Shown here in pieces: positions 34,185 to 40,850 of a DNA stretch of 40,850 nt. Both the position numbers and the translations under genes were made by a program. The notes beneath the pieces are model-generated. The model was not told the origin of the DNA and did not search any database. It saw nothing but the letters and a program-made list of their open reading frames with translations. The stretch comes from Candidatus Peregrinibacteria bacterium GW2011_GWC2_39_14. GTDB lineage: Bacteria > Patescibacteriota > Gracilibacteria > UBA1369 > UBA12463. The stretch spans positions 1 through 40,850 of the forward strand of contig LBWJ01000014.1 of the NCBI GenBank assembly GCA_000993595.1. Reading direction: 5' to 3'. How positions within the stretch are numbered: position 1 is the first letter of the stretch; every line of letters begins with the position of its first letter.

Positions 34185-35276
34185 CTAGCATTTTTTGGTT
34201 TTCGCGACAAATTTCTTAAAGTTCTCTTTAAACTCTTCCACGGAAAACTTCATCGCCTGTTCTCGAATCTTGCTCGCGTGATATTTCTTTTCGTTCGCGA
34301 TCATTTTTTCAAATCCCTCTTCCATTGATTTCAAAGTTTGTTCATCAAAGAATTCACCGGTCACGCCTTCAATCATGGTTTCAGTCAATCCACCGCTTCT
34401 ATAAGCTAAAATTGGCTTGCCTGCGGCCATGGCTTCAACAGGTGTAATCCCAAAATCTTCTTCTGATGGAAAAATAAATCCGCGACAATTTTCAATATAT
34501 TCGTGAACAACTTCATCCGGTTTGCGACCAAGAACATCAACGGTTGGTCCCGCAATTTCCTTCAAATAATTCAGCATTTTTCCGCCACCAATAATAACGA
34601 GGCGTTTTTCAAGCTTATTAAAAAGCTCAATTGCCAAATCAATTTTTTTATAAGGCGTCAAAGTCGAGACAATCAAATAAAAATCCTCATTCTTTTTTTG
34701 CGATTTAAATTTATCAGTATCAACCGGCGGATAGATAATCGTTGAGTCGCGTCTATAATATTTTTTAATGCGTGCGGCGACAGTTTTTGAATTAGCAACA
34801 TAAAAATCCGGCCTATTGCTCGCAACCTTATCCCAAAGCCGAATTTGAGACAACTTATGTTCAATGTAAAGTTTAAGAATCGGCCCCAAATTTTGCTCTT
34901 CCAAATATTGGTGTGCGTAATCCCAAATATATCGCATTGGCGTGTGGCAGTAGCAAATGTGCGTTGTATGAAGCGGCACAAGAATCCCATGCGCATACGC
35001 GCTCGAAGAGCTTATTACCAAATCAAATTCAGAGAAATCCCATTGTTCAACCGCTTGCGGCATTTTTGGAAAAAGCATTCTGTGTCCAAAAATCTTTGCC
35101 CATTTGTCCAAATTTGAAACTCTCACGCGCTCTTTTGGAAAAACGCTCCCAACTTTTTTTTCGTCATACACAAGCGTATAAATCGGCGCATGCGGATACA
35201 TATCGCTCAAAACCTTGAGAACTCTTTCCGCGCCTCCAAGCCTAATTAAAAAATCATGAACAAGGGCTACTTTCAT
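34185..35276 (-). CDS. Glycosyltransferase family 4
   Basis: 363 aa. Retaining GT-B enzyme, sugar donor probably nucleotide-diphospho-mannose or related, of the WbaZ-like type. N-terminal GGAERV (about 14-19) is typical for the acceptor half. The C-terminal donor site has the EX7E motif in SEEDFGITPVE. There is no membrane segment; it would work at the inner face of the membrane in polysaccharide or glycolipid synthesis. Start ATG 35276 follows TATAAT-N6 and so is leaderless. The acceptor is unknown, and no other polysaccharide genes are adjacent except the GT at 37534. It precedes dnaX. Confidence 0.9.
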   Translation of the reverse strand: MKVALVHDFLIRLGGAERVLKVLSDMYPHAPIYTLVYDEKKVGSVFPKERVRVSNLDKWAKIFGHRMLFPKMPQAVEQWDFSEFDLVISSSSAYAHGILVPLHTTHICYCHTPMRYIWDYAHQYLEEQNLGPILKLYIEHKLSQIRLWDKVASNRPDFYVANSKTVAARIKKYYRRDSTIIYPPVDTDKFKSQKKNEDFYLIVSTLTPYKKIDLAIELFNKLEKRLVIIGGGKMLNYLKEIAGPTVDVLGRKPDEVVHEYIENCRGFIFPSEEDFGITPVEAMAAGKPILAYRSGGLTETMIEGVTGEFFDEQTLKSMEEGFEKMIANEKKYHASKIREQAMKFSVEEFKENFKKFVAKTKKC

Positions 35277-35282
35277 AAAATG

Positions 35283-35291
35283 ATTATATCA
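35283..35291 (-). promoter_or_regulatory. Extended -10, leaderless start of glycosyltransferase gene
   Basis: Minus strand TGATATAAT (35291-35283), six bases CATTTT, then ATG at 35276. Confidence 0.65.
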
Positions 35292-35326
35292 TATTGGTGC
35301 GTGAAAAATTTATATTAATATTTATG

Positions 35327-35355
35327 TTGACGAAACGTTAATATTCGAATACAAT
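35327..35355 (+). promoter_or_regulatory. Promoter of the gene at 35390
   Basis: TTGACG (35327-35332), 17-bp spacer, TACAAT (35350-35355), leader of about 28 bases. Confidence 0.6.
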
Positions 35356-35389
35356 AACACTCCAGTTTAAATATTTAATCAAAAATTAT

Positions 35390-35791
35390 ATGAGAGATAT
35401 AAATGGTTCAACGATTGAAATCGAATTAAGGGCAACCGAAAACATAGAAAGAAAAGATGGAAAAGGAATATTGGCAGTAAGGGGAGATGTTGTAAAGGCT
35501 GTAATCAGAGTTACAGCTGCGCAGAGATCAGAATATGATAGAGGGGCTTCGGCAAGAAGTTTTTTTGGGCCAACGGGTGCTTTTGCAGTTATTGGAACTG
35601 TAGTCGAAGGTGAAGGTGAAAATGCAAAACCGGTGGACGTTGTTGGGATAGCAACAGCGGCGCAAGTTGTATCAATGCCGGAAAGGTTTAGAGAGCGTGT
35701 TGATATGAATACGTTAGTTGCAGGCGGCGCACCAAAGCCGGTTAAAAAGCCAACAAGGCCATCGGGAGCTACGGTGCAACAGGTCATGTAG
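35390..35791 (+). CDS. Small hypothetical protein
   Basis: 133 aa, not recognised. Residues 1-75 are rich in Ile, Val and charged residues with strand-like alternation (TIEIELRATENIERK, VVKAVIRVTAAQR). About 60-95 contain FFGPTGAFAVIGTVVEGEGE. The C-terminal 30 residues are Pro/Lys-rich and likely disordered. No signal peptide or metal motif. The opposite strand is also open over the same span, but the plus frame has a good promoter and a more natural composition. It converges on polX with seven bases between stops. Confidence 0.5.
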   Translation: MRDINGSTIEIELRATENIERKDGKGILAVRGDVVKAVIRVTAAQRSEYDRGASARSFFGPTGAFAVIGTVVEGEGENAKPVDVVGIATAAQVVSMPERFRERVDMNTLVAGGAPKPVKKPTRPSGATVQQVM

Positions 35792-35798
35792 CCGTTTG

Positions 35799-37517
35799 TT
35801 AAAGCGATTTTGCATTAATCACATTTTTCGCTTCCAGCCATCCTCTTCTCGCTACAAAGACGCCAAATTTTAAATATTCCATATGGCTTGAATGATGCGA
35901 ATCGCTATTTATTGCGAATTTTGCACCAAGTTCTTTTGCGCGCTTCACATAAATATCCTGCAAATCCATTCGTGAAGGAGAGCTGTTTATTTCCAGCGCA
36001 ACATCGTTTTCAATCGCGGTTTTAATTATCGCATCCATATCAACTTTATAAGCCGGTCTTTTATTTATTAATCTTCCGCTCGGATGCGCAAAAATTGTAA
36101 CATAAGGATTTTTTAAAGCCTTGATTATGCGTGCGGTTTGTTCGGCCTCGGGGAGCATAAAAGCGCTATGCACAGCCACGATTACAATATCCAGTTTTTT
36201 CAAAATTTCATCCGGCAAAGCAAGCGTTCCATCTTTATGAATATCAACTTCCGAGCCTTTCAAAATTTTAAACGGCGCGAGTTTTTTATTTAATTTATCG
36301 ATTTCTTTCCATTGTTGTTGAATACGATTTTCGTCCATCCCATGGGTAATTCCGATAAAAGCCGAATGATCCGTCATTGCGATATATTCAAATCCGGCTT
36401 TTTTATAAGCCATCGCGACAGTTTCAATGTCTTGCGACGCATCACTCCAATCGCTATGAACATGCAAGTCTCCGCGCAAATCTTTCAGTTCAATTAATTT
36501 TGGCATATTTTTTTCGCCTTTAACGCCGAGTTTTTCCGCGAGCTCAATTTCTCCGCGATTTTCTCTCATTTCCGGTGGAATAAACGGCAGACCAATTGCA
36601 TTATAAACTTCTTTTTCAGTTTTCCCGGCAATCATTTTATCACCATCAAAAACGCCATATTCGCTGAGCTTTAAGCCTTTTCTTTTTGCAATATCTCGCG
36701 TTCGGACATTGTGTTCTTTTGATCCTGTGAAATATTGCAAAGCCGCCCCAAAAGATTCTTTATCAATAACGCGCAAATCAACTTGAATTCCGGATTTTAA
36801 AACAACTGATGATTTTGTACTTCCTTGGCTCAAGATTTTCGCAATTTCCGGATAGCTCACATATTTTTCCATAATTTTTCCCGGATTTTTACTCGCGCAT
36901 AAAATATCAATATCGCCGACTGTTTCTGCGCGTCTTCTTAGGCTTCCACAAGGCTCAATCGCCTCAATCAGGTTGCCGGTTTTTCCGTCTTTAATGTATG
37001 CGACAAATTCATCCGCTTGTTGCATTGCATCAAAAAGTAAACGTCTATCATGCGATGTTGATAGATATTCATTTATCGCTGCCAAGATTTCACTTTCACT
37101 TTTTTCACCCATTCCTGGAAGCGTTTGTAGTAAACGTTTTTCCGCAGCTTTTTTTAATTCAGCAATATTTTTCACAGCCAGTTCCGTATAAAATAATTTC
37201 ACTTTTTTTGGCCCAACTCCGCGAATATCCAGCATATTTAAAAATCCATCCGGCAAAGTTTTTACGAGCGCTTCGTGACCCTTGGATTTTCCGGTTGTAA
37301 TAATTTCAATGATTGTATCCGCAAGTGCGCGACCAATTCCGGGGATTTTTGTCAGACCATCTTTATCGGCTTTATAAATTTCACTCAACTCCTGCGACAG
37401 ATTTTCAATCGTCTGCGCAGCTCGGTAGTAAGCCTTAAAACGGAACGGATTTTGATTTTGGATTTCCAAAATATTTCCAATTTCTTCAAAAATTTTTGCG
37501 ATGCTTTGGTTGTCCAT
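35799..37517 (-). CDS. polX: DNA polymerase/3'-5' exonuclease PolX
   Basis: 572 aa, usual length for bacterial PolX. Base-excision-repair gap-filling polymerase with a PHP nuclease. Helix-hairpin-helix at about 55-75 and 92-105 ([22 protein letters not shown]). Polymerase palm with GSLRRR (191-196) and catalytic GDIDIL (201-206). PHP domain from about 348 with LHVHSDWSD (351-359), MTDHS and later SDSHHSSHM, giving the metal-binding His/Asp set. Sixteen bases behind the glycosyltransferase gene, so the comF-GT-polX order is probably one operon. Confidence 0.94.
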   Translation of the reverse strand: MDNQSIAKIFEEIGNILEIQNQNPFRFKAYYRAAQTIENLSQELSEIYKADKDGLTKIPGIGRALADTIIEIITTGKSKGHEALVKTLPDGFLNMLDIRGVGPKKVKLFYTELAVKNIAELKKAAEKRLLQTLPGMGEKSESEILAAINEYLSTSHDRRLLFDAMQQADEFVAYIKDGKTGNLIEAIEPCGSLRRRAETVGDIDILCASKNPGKIMEKYVSYPEIAKILSQGSTKSSVVLKSGIQVDLRVIDKESFGAALQYFTGSKEHNVRTRDIAKRKGLKLSEYGVFDGDKMIAGKTEKEVYNAIGLPFIPPEMRENRGEIELAEKLGVKGEKNMPKLIELKDLRGDLHVHSDWSDASQDIETVAMAYKKAGFEYIAMTDHSAFIGITHGMDENRIQQQWKEIDKLNKKLAPFKILKGSEVDIHKDGTLALPDEILKKLDIVIVAVHSAFMLPEAEQTARIIKALKNPYVTIFAHPSGRLINKRPAYKVDMDAIIKTAIENDVALEINSSPSRMDLQDIYVKRAKELGAKFAINSDSHHSSHMEYLKFGVFVARRGWLEAKNVINAKSL

Positions 37518-37533
37518 TTTTAATTGAATAAAA

Positions 37534-38688
37534 TTAACTCAATAAAACTTTTAATGTTTTTTCAGCAGCTTTTTTCCACGTAAATTTTTTCAATCTTTCT
37601 GTGCCTTTTTTTATTGATTCTTCACAAAATTTTTCTCCGGCTTTTGAATTTTCCGCCAATTTTTTGAGTCCGGCCACAATGCTCTTTTCATTATAAGGAT
37701 CAACAAAAACAACCGCATCTTTTGCGACTTCACGCAATGCCGGGATATCCGAAACAACAATTGGCTTTTTATAATAAAACGCTTCCAAAACTGGAAATCC
37801 AAATCCTTCTTGCAGTGAAGGGAATGCAACAAAGTCGCAATTTTTCATCAAAGTATTTTTCTCTTCTTCGGTGATATATCCGGGCATTAAAACTTTGCTC
37901 CATAAGTCGTTTTTCTCAACAGCACGCCAAATTTTCTTAAATTTCAGTCCGCGTTTTCCGCATAAAAGCAATTTATAATCCTTATTTTTTTTGGAAAATT
38001 CCGCAAAAGCGTTAATCAATCGAACCAGATTTTTCTTTTCTTCAAGCCGTCCAACAAAGAATATATATTTTTGATCTTTCCCAATTCCAAATTGTGCCAA
38101 AATTTTACGCTCATCCGCATCGGTCATATTCAAAGACACATCCGGAGTCTCAAATCCATGATGCACAACAACAATTTTTTTCGGATTGCAGTTGTAAAAT
38201 TTAATCAAATCTTGTTTCACGGCTTCTGTTGGCGTAAGGACTTTATAAGCAAATTTGCACGCAAACATCGCGCCAAAATTTAAGTAATGATACGAAGCAA
38301 ATGAATACGCTTTTTTTGTGTATTTAAAGGCCACATCATGAATCATCGTAACAGTTTTTTTCGGATGAAAAATCGGAATAATATGCGACGGCACAAATAA
38401 AACATCCGGCGGATTAACAAACATTTCATATCCAAGTCGAACCTGCGTCCAAAGCCTCGGGCAGGGAATAACGCGCTCTTCATGTTTATAAAATTCGTTT
38501 TCCGGAAAAATAATATCAAGCTTTTTTGGCGAATATAAAATGACTTCAACGCCGCCCTTTTCGGCTTTTTCGCCGTCATTTTCATTCTTCAAAATCTTCA
38601 AAATTGCCGCAATAATATGCTTCGAATAAAACTCAACACCGGTTGAGGCTTCAAAACTCATTCGCGATGCATCAATGCCAAGAATCAT
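37534..38688 (-). CDS. Glycosyltransferase family 4
   Basis: 384 aa. GT-B fold with N-terminal GIDASRMS and TGVEFYSKHII, like mannosyl- and rhamnosyl-transferases. The donor half has FVGRLEEKKNLVRLINAF and the EX7E motif in SLQEGFGFPVLEAFYYKKPIV (Glu residues about 7 apart). Soluble, probably membrane-peripheral. The frame is open to 38724, but ATG 38688 follows TATAAT-N6 and gives the family start MILGIDASR. The TATAAT overlaps the comF stop codon (38696-38698). Between comF and polX, with which it may share transcription. Confidence 0.9.
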   Translation of the reverse strand: MILGIDASRMSFEASTGVEFYSKHIIAAILKILKNENDGEKAEKGGVEVILYSPKKLDIIFPENEFYKHEERVIPCPRLWTQVRLGYEMFVNPPDVLFVPSHIIPIFHPKKTVTMIHDVAFKYTKKAYSFASYHYLNFGAMFACKFAYKVLTPTEAVKQDLIKFYNCNPKKIVVVHHGFETPDVSLNMTDADERKILAQFGIGKDQKYIFFVGRLEEKKNLVRLINAFAEFSKKNKDYKLLLCGKRGLKFKKIWRAVEKNDLWSKVLMPGYITEEEKNTLMKNCDFVAFPSLQEGFGFPVLEAFYYKKPIVVSDIPALREVAKDAVVFVDPYNEKSIVAGLKKLAENSKAGEKFCEESIKKGTERLKKFTWKKAAEKTLKVLLS

Positions 38689-38694
38689 GATTCG

Positions 38695-38700
38695 ATTATA
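38695..38700 (-). promoter_or_regulatory. Leaderless -10 box inside the comF 3' end
   Basis: Minus strand TATAAT contains the TAA stop of comF. Six bases (CGAATC) separate it from ATG 38688. Confidence 0.55.
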
Positions 38701-39370
38701 CCCGTTTGCACAAAACCATTCCATAAACTTTTTCCGCTCCGGCGCGCTTCAAAACTTTGGCGCATTCGTTCATGGTCGCGCCGGTTGTTAGAACGTCGTC
38801 AATCAAAATCACATTCTTACGAACTTCTCGCGTCACGCAAAATGCACCTCTCAAATTTATTATTCTTCCAATACTATCCAGCCCAACCTGCGTCGCTGTA
38901 TTTTTTGTTTTTACCAAATATTGATGCATCGGAATCCCGCTTTTATATGCGATAATTCTTGCTATCAATTCCGCCTGATTAAATCCGCGCCATAAAAATC
39001 TTTTTCTATAAATAGGCACAAAAGTTATCGCCCAATTCTGCGATTTTTGAATTTCCGTTAAAACATCTTCAAATTGCGCGTACAAAAATTCACTCAAAAT
39101 CTCAGCAATTTCAGTTGAAAAAGTATATTTTAATTTCTGGATCAGCTTCAAAACAGCACTATTTTTTTCATATTCAAAAACAAAAAAACTTCCATCAAGA
39201 TGAATCCCACCTTTTGTACTTATTCTGTATTTGCACCTTTTGTTCCAAATTTTAGGCAGACAGTTTTTACACAAATACCCGCCTTCTTTTCCGCATGCAA
39301 CGCACAAAACAGGGAATAAAATTCCCAAGCAAAATGTCAGAAATTTGTTAAGAAAATTTAATATGTACAT
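38696..39370 (-). CDS. comF: ComF-family phosphoribosyltransferase-like protein
   Basis: 224 aa. N-terminal zinc finger with Cys23, Cys26, Cys34 and Cys37 (CVACGKEGGYLCKNC). The phosphoribosyltransferase fold carries RGFNQAELIA (about 128-137) and the PRPP-binding VILIDDVLTTGAT (187-199). ComF assists DNA uptake in naturally competent bacteria, binding ComFA or ssDNA-processing factors. No comEC or type IV pilus gene is in the window. A hydrophobic N-terminal stretch (about 5-22) precedes the finger. Start ATG 39370; the gap to the next gene holds a candidate RNA on the other strand. Confidence 0.88.
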   Translation of the reverse strand: MYILNFLNKFLTFCLGILFPVLCVACGKEGGYLCKNCLPKIWNKRCKYRISTKGGIHLDGSFFVFEYEKNSAVLKLIQKLKYTFSTEIAEILSEFLYAQFEDVLTEIQKSQNWAITFVPIYRKRFLWRGFNQAELIARIIAYKSGIPMHQYLVKTKNTATQVGLDSIGRIINLRGAFCVTREVRKNVILIDDVLTTGATMNECAKVLKRAGAEKVYGMVLCKRV

Positions 39371-39371
39371 G

Positions 39372-39401
39372 TTGACTTTCGGAAATCTTTCGCGTTATAA
39401 T
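39372..39401 (+). promoter_or_regulatory. Promoter of candidate small RNA
   Basis: TTGACT (39372-39377), 18-bp spacer, TATAAT (39396-39401). A minus-strand -10-like TATAAC (39399-39394) overlaps it and may serve comF. Confidence 0.65.
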
Positions 39402-39407
39402 TAAGCC

Positions 39408-39468
39408 AATTACGACGAGAGGTTAGGGGCGAAGGTTCTGTCCTCGCTTACGATACCTCTCATTTTTT
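39408..39468 (+). ncRNA. Candidate small structured RNA
   Basis: About 61 nt. Begins 6-7 bases after TATAAT and contains no credible ORF. The outer stem GAGAGGT (39417-39423) and ACCTCTC (39455-39461) is perfect. An inner stem GCGAAGG/CCTCGC (39429-39435 with 39442-39447) has one bulged base. The T-run (39463-39468) follows the outer stem, as in an intrinsic terminator. The 3' end overlaps the 3' codons of the convergent NYN gene. No plus-strand gene lies upstream, so it is not a terminator of another gene. It matches no RNA family I can name. Confidence 0.5.
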
Positions 39469-39948
39469 GCTTTCGAGAATTTTTCTAAAATCATTTATAA
39501 AGAAGAAATGATCTTTGAACGTTCGTAGTAGCCATGAATATTGCTCTTTGTTAGGTATTCCGACTTTTAATAATTTATTATTTTCTTTCAAATATTTTAT
39601 TAAGCAGTAAAAATCGCCATCTCCGCTTATAATTACAGCTTTATCGAAATTTTTGCATTCAGTTACGCAATGTAAAGCCAACTCGGCATCGCAATTGCCT
39701 TTGATTGGGCCGTTATGTTCTTGCAAGGTTGGCTTAAAAATAAGGACATATCCCATTTGTCGCAACTTGGCGTATAGTTTTTCGTTCCAGCTACAATACC
39801 CAATAAACAAATAAGCTTTTTGGACTTTATACCTATGTTTTAAATAAACCCGAAATTTTCCAAAATCCAATTGCCAACCCGATCTTCGAATCGCAAGATT
39901 CAAATTTTGGCTATCTATAAACGCGTAATTGTTTAAGCGGCTATCCAT
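39460..39948 (-). CDS. NYN-domain (LabA/DUF88-type) putative RNase
   Basis: 162 aa. PIN-like fold of the NYN family. Conserved acidic and polar residues: Asp12 and Asn15 in FIDSQNL, Asp in KGNCDAELALH, and SGDGDF, which together make the usual metal site. Family members are RNases or bind RNA. Start chosen at ATG 39948; TTG 39960 is an in-frame alternative. The last codons (AAA AAA) provide the T-run of the opposing RNA candidate. No partner gene adjacent. Confidence 0.83.
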   Translation of the reverse strand: MDSRLNNYAFIDSQNLNLAIRRSGWQLDFGKFRVYLKHRYKVQKAYLFIGYCSWNEKLYAKLRQMGYVLIFKPTLQEHNGPIKGNCDAELALHCVTECKNFDKAVIISGDGDFYCLIKYLKENNKLLKVGIPNKEQYSWLLRTFKDHFFFINDFRKILESKK

Positions 39949-40094
39949 GGCGCCATTCAATCACATCCGCATTAAATCCTTTTAAACCAAATTTAACTTT
40001 TTTATTAAATTTTTATTAACAAACTTGATTTTTAGCAAAAAACTTAATAAACTAATCCCGCGCAGTTGAATATTGATCTTGCGCAACGTTTTTT

Positions 40095-40170
40095 GGACGG
40101 TTAGCTCAGCTGGTAGAGCATCTCGTTGACGTCGAGAGGGTCAGTGGTTCGAACCCACTACCGTCCACCA
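40095..40170 (+). tRNA. tRNA-Val (GAC)
   Basis: 76 nt with encoded CCA. Acceptor GGACGGT/ACCGTCC, discriminator A, D arm GCTCAGCTGGTAGAGC, anticodon stem TCTCG/CGAGA with loop TTGACGT giving GAC, T loop GGTTCGAACC. A possible upstream promoter is TTGATT (40025-40030) with TAAACT (40048-40053). Confidence 0.96.
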
Positions 40171-40201
40171 CACCCGAAGCGCAGCGAAGGGTGGCATTTT
40201 T
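40171..40201 (+). terminator. tRNA-Val terminator built on the repeated hairpin
   Basis: CACCC and GGGTG (40171-40193) enclose GAAGCGCAGCGAA, followed by GCA and TTTTT (40197-40201). The core CCCGAAGCGCAGCGAAGGG differs from the element at 15238-15256 by two A-to-T changes. Unlike the other tRNA flanks this one has a T-run. Confidence 0.7.
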
Positions 40202-40246
40202 AATTAAACTCGCGTTTGAAACGTTCTAAGCTTTTAGAAGAGTTAT

Positions 40247-40462
40247 TTACATTTGGTCTATTGCCGCTTTGTCAGCGCTGGATTTGGCATCTATGGCTCT
40301 TTTATCAGCAGTAGCCCTTGTGTCAATTGCCGCTTTATCTGCGGCTGATTTTCGGTCAATCGCTACTTTTTCAGCGGCTGACTTTCTGCTGATTGCTATT
40401 TTTTCAGTTGCCGCAGTTCGATCTATTCCGGCCCGCGCGGCATCTTTTGAATTCGAGTCCAT
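40247..40462 (-). CDS. Hendecad-repeat (11-residue) hydrophilic protein
   Basis: 71 aa. From residue 10 to the end it is built of 11-residue repeats of the form K-x-A-I-D-x-K-S-A-A-D: RAGIDRTAATE, KIAISRKSAAE, KVAIDRKSAAD, KAAIDTRATAD, KRAIDAKSSAD and a partial last unit. Eleven-residue periodicity with regular Ala and Ile fits a right-handed or LEA-like coiled coil. No membrane segment. It begins 20 bases after the stop of the lmo0937-type gene, suggesting an operon. The opposite strand is also open here but would give a low-complexity hydrophobic peptide, so I prefer the minus strand. Function unknown. Confidence 0.55.
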   Translation of the reverse strand: MDSNSKDAARAGIDRTAATEKIAISRKSAAEKVAIDRKSAADKAAIDTRATADKRAIDAKSSADKAAIDQM

Positions 40463-40482
40463 ATAATAGCGTTAATTAAATA

Positions 40483-40632
40483 TTACGTTATTCTTCTTCC
40501 GCTAATTAGGTTTATGATCAAAACAACAAGCGCAATCACAAGCAGAATGTGGATTAACCCGCCAAACGTGTAAGCCGTTAAAAGCCCAAGAGCCCAAAGC
40601 ACAAGAAGGATTAAAAAGATTGTCCAGAGCAT
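40483..40632 (-). CDS. lmo0937-family small membrane protein
   Basis: 49 aa with start ATG 40632. The sequence MLWTIFLILLVLWALG, then YTFGGLIHILLVIALVVLIINLISGRR, matches the small lmo0937/DUF5670 family: two hydrophobic helices joined by a turn with Gly-Gly and His, ending in a basic cluster. It is too short for most gene callers. Role unknown; such peptides are often stress- or stationary-phase-linked in other bacteria. It is followed by the hendecad-repeat gene. Confidence 0.8.
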   Translation of the reverse strand: MLWTIFLILLVLWALGLLTAYTFGGLIHILLVIALVVLIINLISGRRIT

Positions 40633-40784
40633 ATAGTTTTTTGTTAGATAATAAACTTTAAGTAAGTGCTTAACTATATTCCTTTTGGAGCTTTAAAGAT
40701 AGGCTTTTAGAAGAAAGCGAATAGCCAAAAAGACGTTTAAGGTTTAATTGATTTCGTGTAAGTATCAGCGAATTAGTTTCCATT

Positions 40785-40850
40785 TATAAAAGAAGGGATT
40801 AGGTTTTTGGTGCATAACCTAAACCCAATCCCAATGACAGAATATCAATT
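40785..40850 (+). CDS. Start of a gene cut by the window end (MTEYQ...)
   Basis: ATG at 40834 opens a frame of five full codons before the window ends. A TATAAA (40785-40790) is well placed, and the leader holds a near-perfect inverted repeat, GGGATTAGGTTT (40795-40806) and AAACCCAATCCC (40821-40832), directly before the ATG. The coding claim is weak because so little is visible. Confidence 0.3.

Noticed and set aside
35386..35787. Minus-strand ORF opposite the small gene at 35390
   Set aside because: Same length by chance of composition; the plus strand has a good promoter and the minus frame is a Thr/Pro-rich shadow.
40269..40466. Plus-strand ORF opposite the hendecad-repeat gene
   Set aside because: It encodes a low-complexity hydrophobic peptide that mirrors the repeat on the other strand. 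The minus strand has operon context.
40671..40784. Minus-strand ORF of about 37 codons (METNSL...)
   Set aside because: No promoter at a suitable distance and no recognisable protein features; treated as chance.

Overview
The window looks like part of the chromosome of a small-genome bacterium of the Candidate Phyla Radiation (Patescibacteria). The evidence is very tight gene packing, AT-rich sequence, two Cys-rich zinc-ribbon proteins of a type I associate with these genomes, a sortase, ComF and PolX, and many lineage-restricted hypothetical proteins. TGA acts as a normal stop (for example for the first gene and for ligA), so the code-25 groups (Gracilibacteria, Absconditabacteria) are unlikely. 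A Peregrinibacteria-like source is a guess. There is no prophage, insertion sequence, CRISPR array or rRNA.

Layout. 1-5.1 kb: membrane metalloprotease-like protein, cyclic-nucleotide-binding protein, DUF3307 membrane protein, small lipoprotein, polytopic membrane protein, zinc-ribbon protein A. 5.2-7.8 kb: rpsO-pnp. 7.8-14.6 kb: two unrecognised soluble proteins, dcd, a ferritin-like protein, an ABC exporter and a membrane metallophosphoesterase. 14.6-15.5 kb: tRNA-Phe and tRNA-Gly with shared hairpin repeats at their 3' flanks, plus a short candidate RNA unit. 15.5-21.2 kb: GNAT, RhuM-Fic, YbaK-like, two poorly characterised proteins and zinc-ribbon protein B. 21.3-27.6 kb: a stress and second-messenger block with a ribosome-hibernation-factor/sigma-like fusion, c-di-AMP synthase cdaA, cdaR, ychF and a convergent (p)ppGpp RSH enzyme carrying an added membrane domain. 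27.7-34.2 kb: mnmA, sortase, ligA, dnaX. 34.2-39.4 kb: two glycosyltransferases, polX, comF. 39.4-40.85 kb: candidate small RNA, NYN protein, tRNA-Val, a hendecad-repeat protein, an lmo0937-type membrane peptide and the start of a cut gene.

The strongest window-wide signal is the start architecture. At nine places a -10 box is followed by exactly six nucleotides and then the start codon, as expected for leaderless mRNAs. This corrects several start codons. The other genes lack recognisable Shine-Dalgarno sequences, and several have a short A/C-rich (AACCC-type) leader. Seven convergent gene pairs abut or overlap by a few bases, leaving no room for intrinsic terminators.

The most unusual proteins are the HPF-sigma-like fusion and the membrane-anchored RSH. 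The most unusual non-coding items are the candidate RNA at about 39408-39468 and the hairpin repeats behind all three tRNAs.
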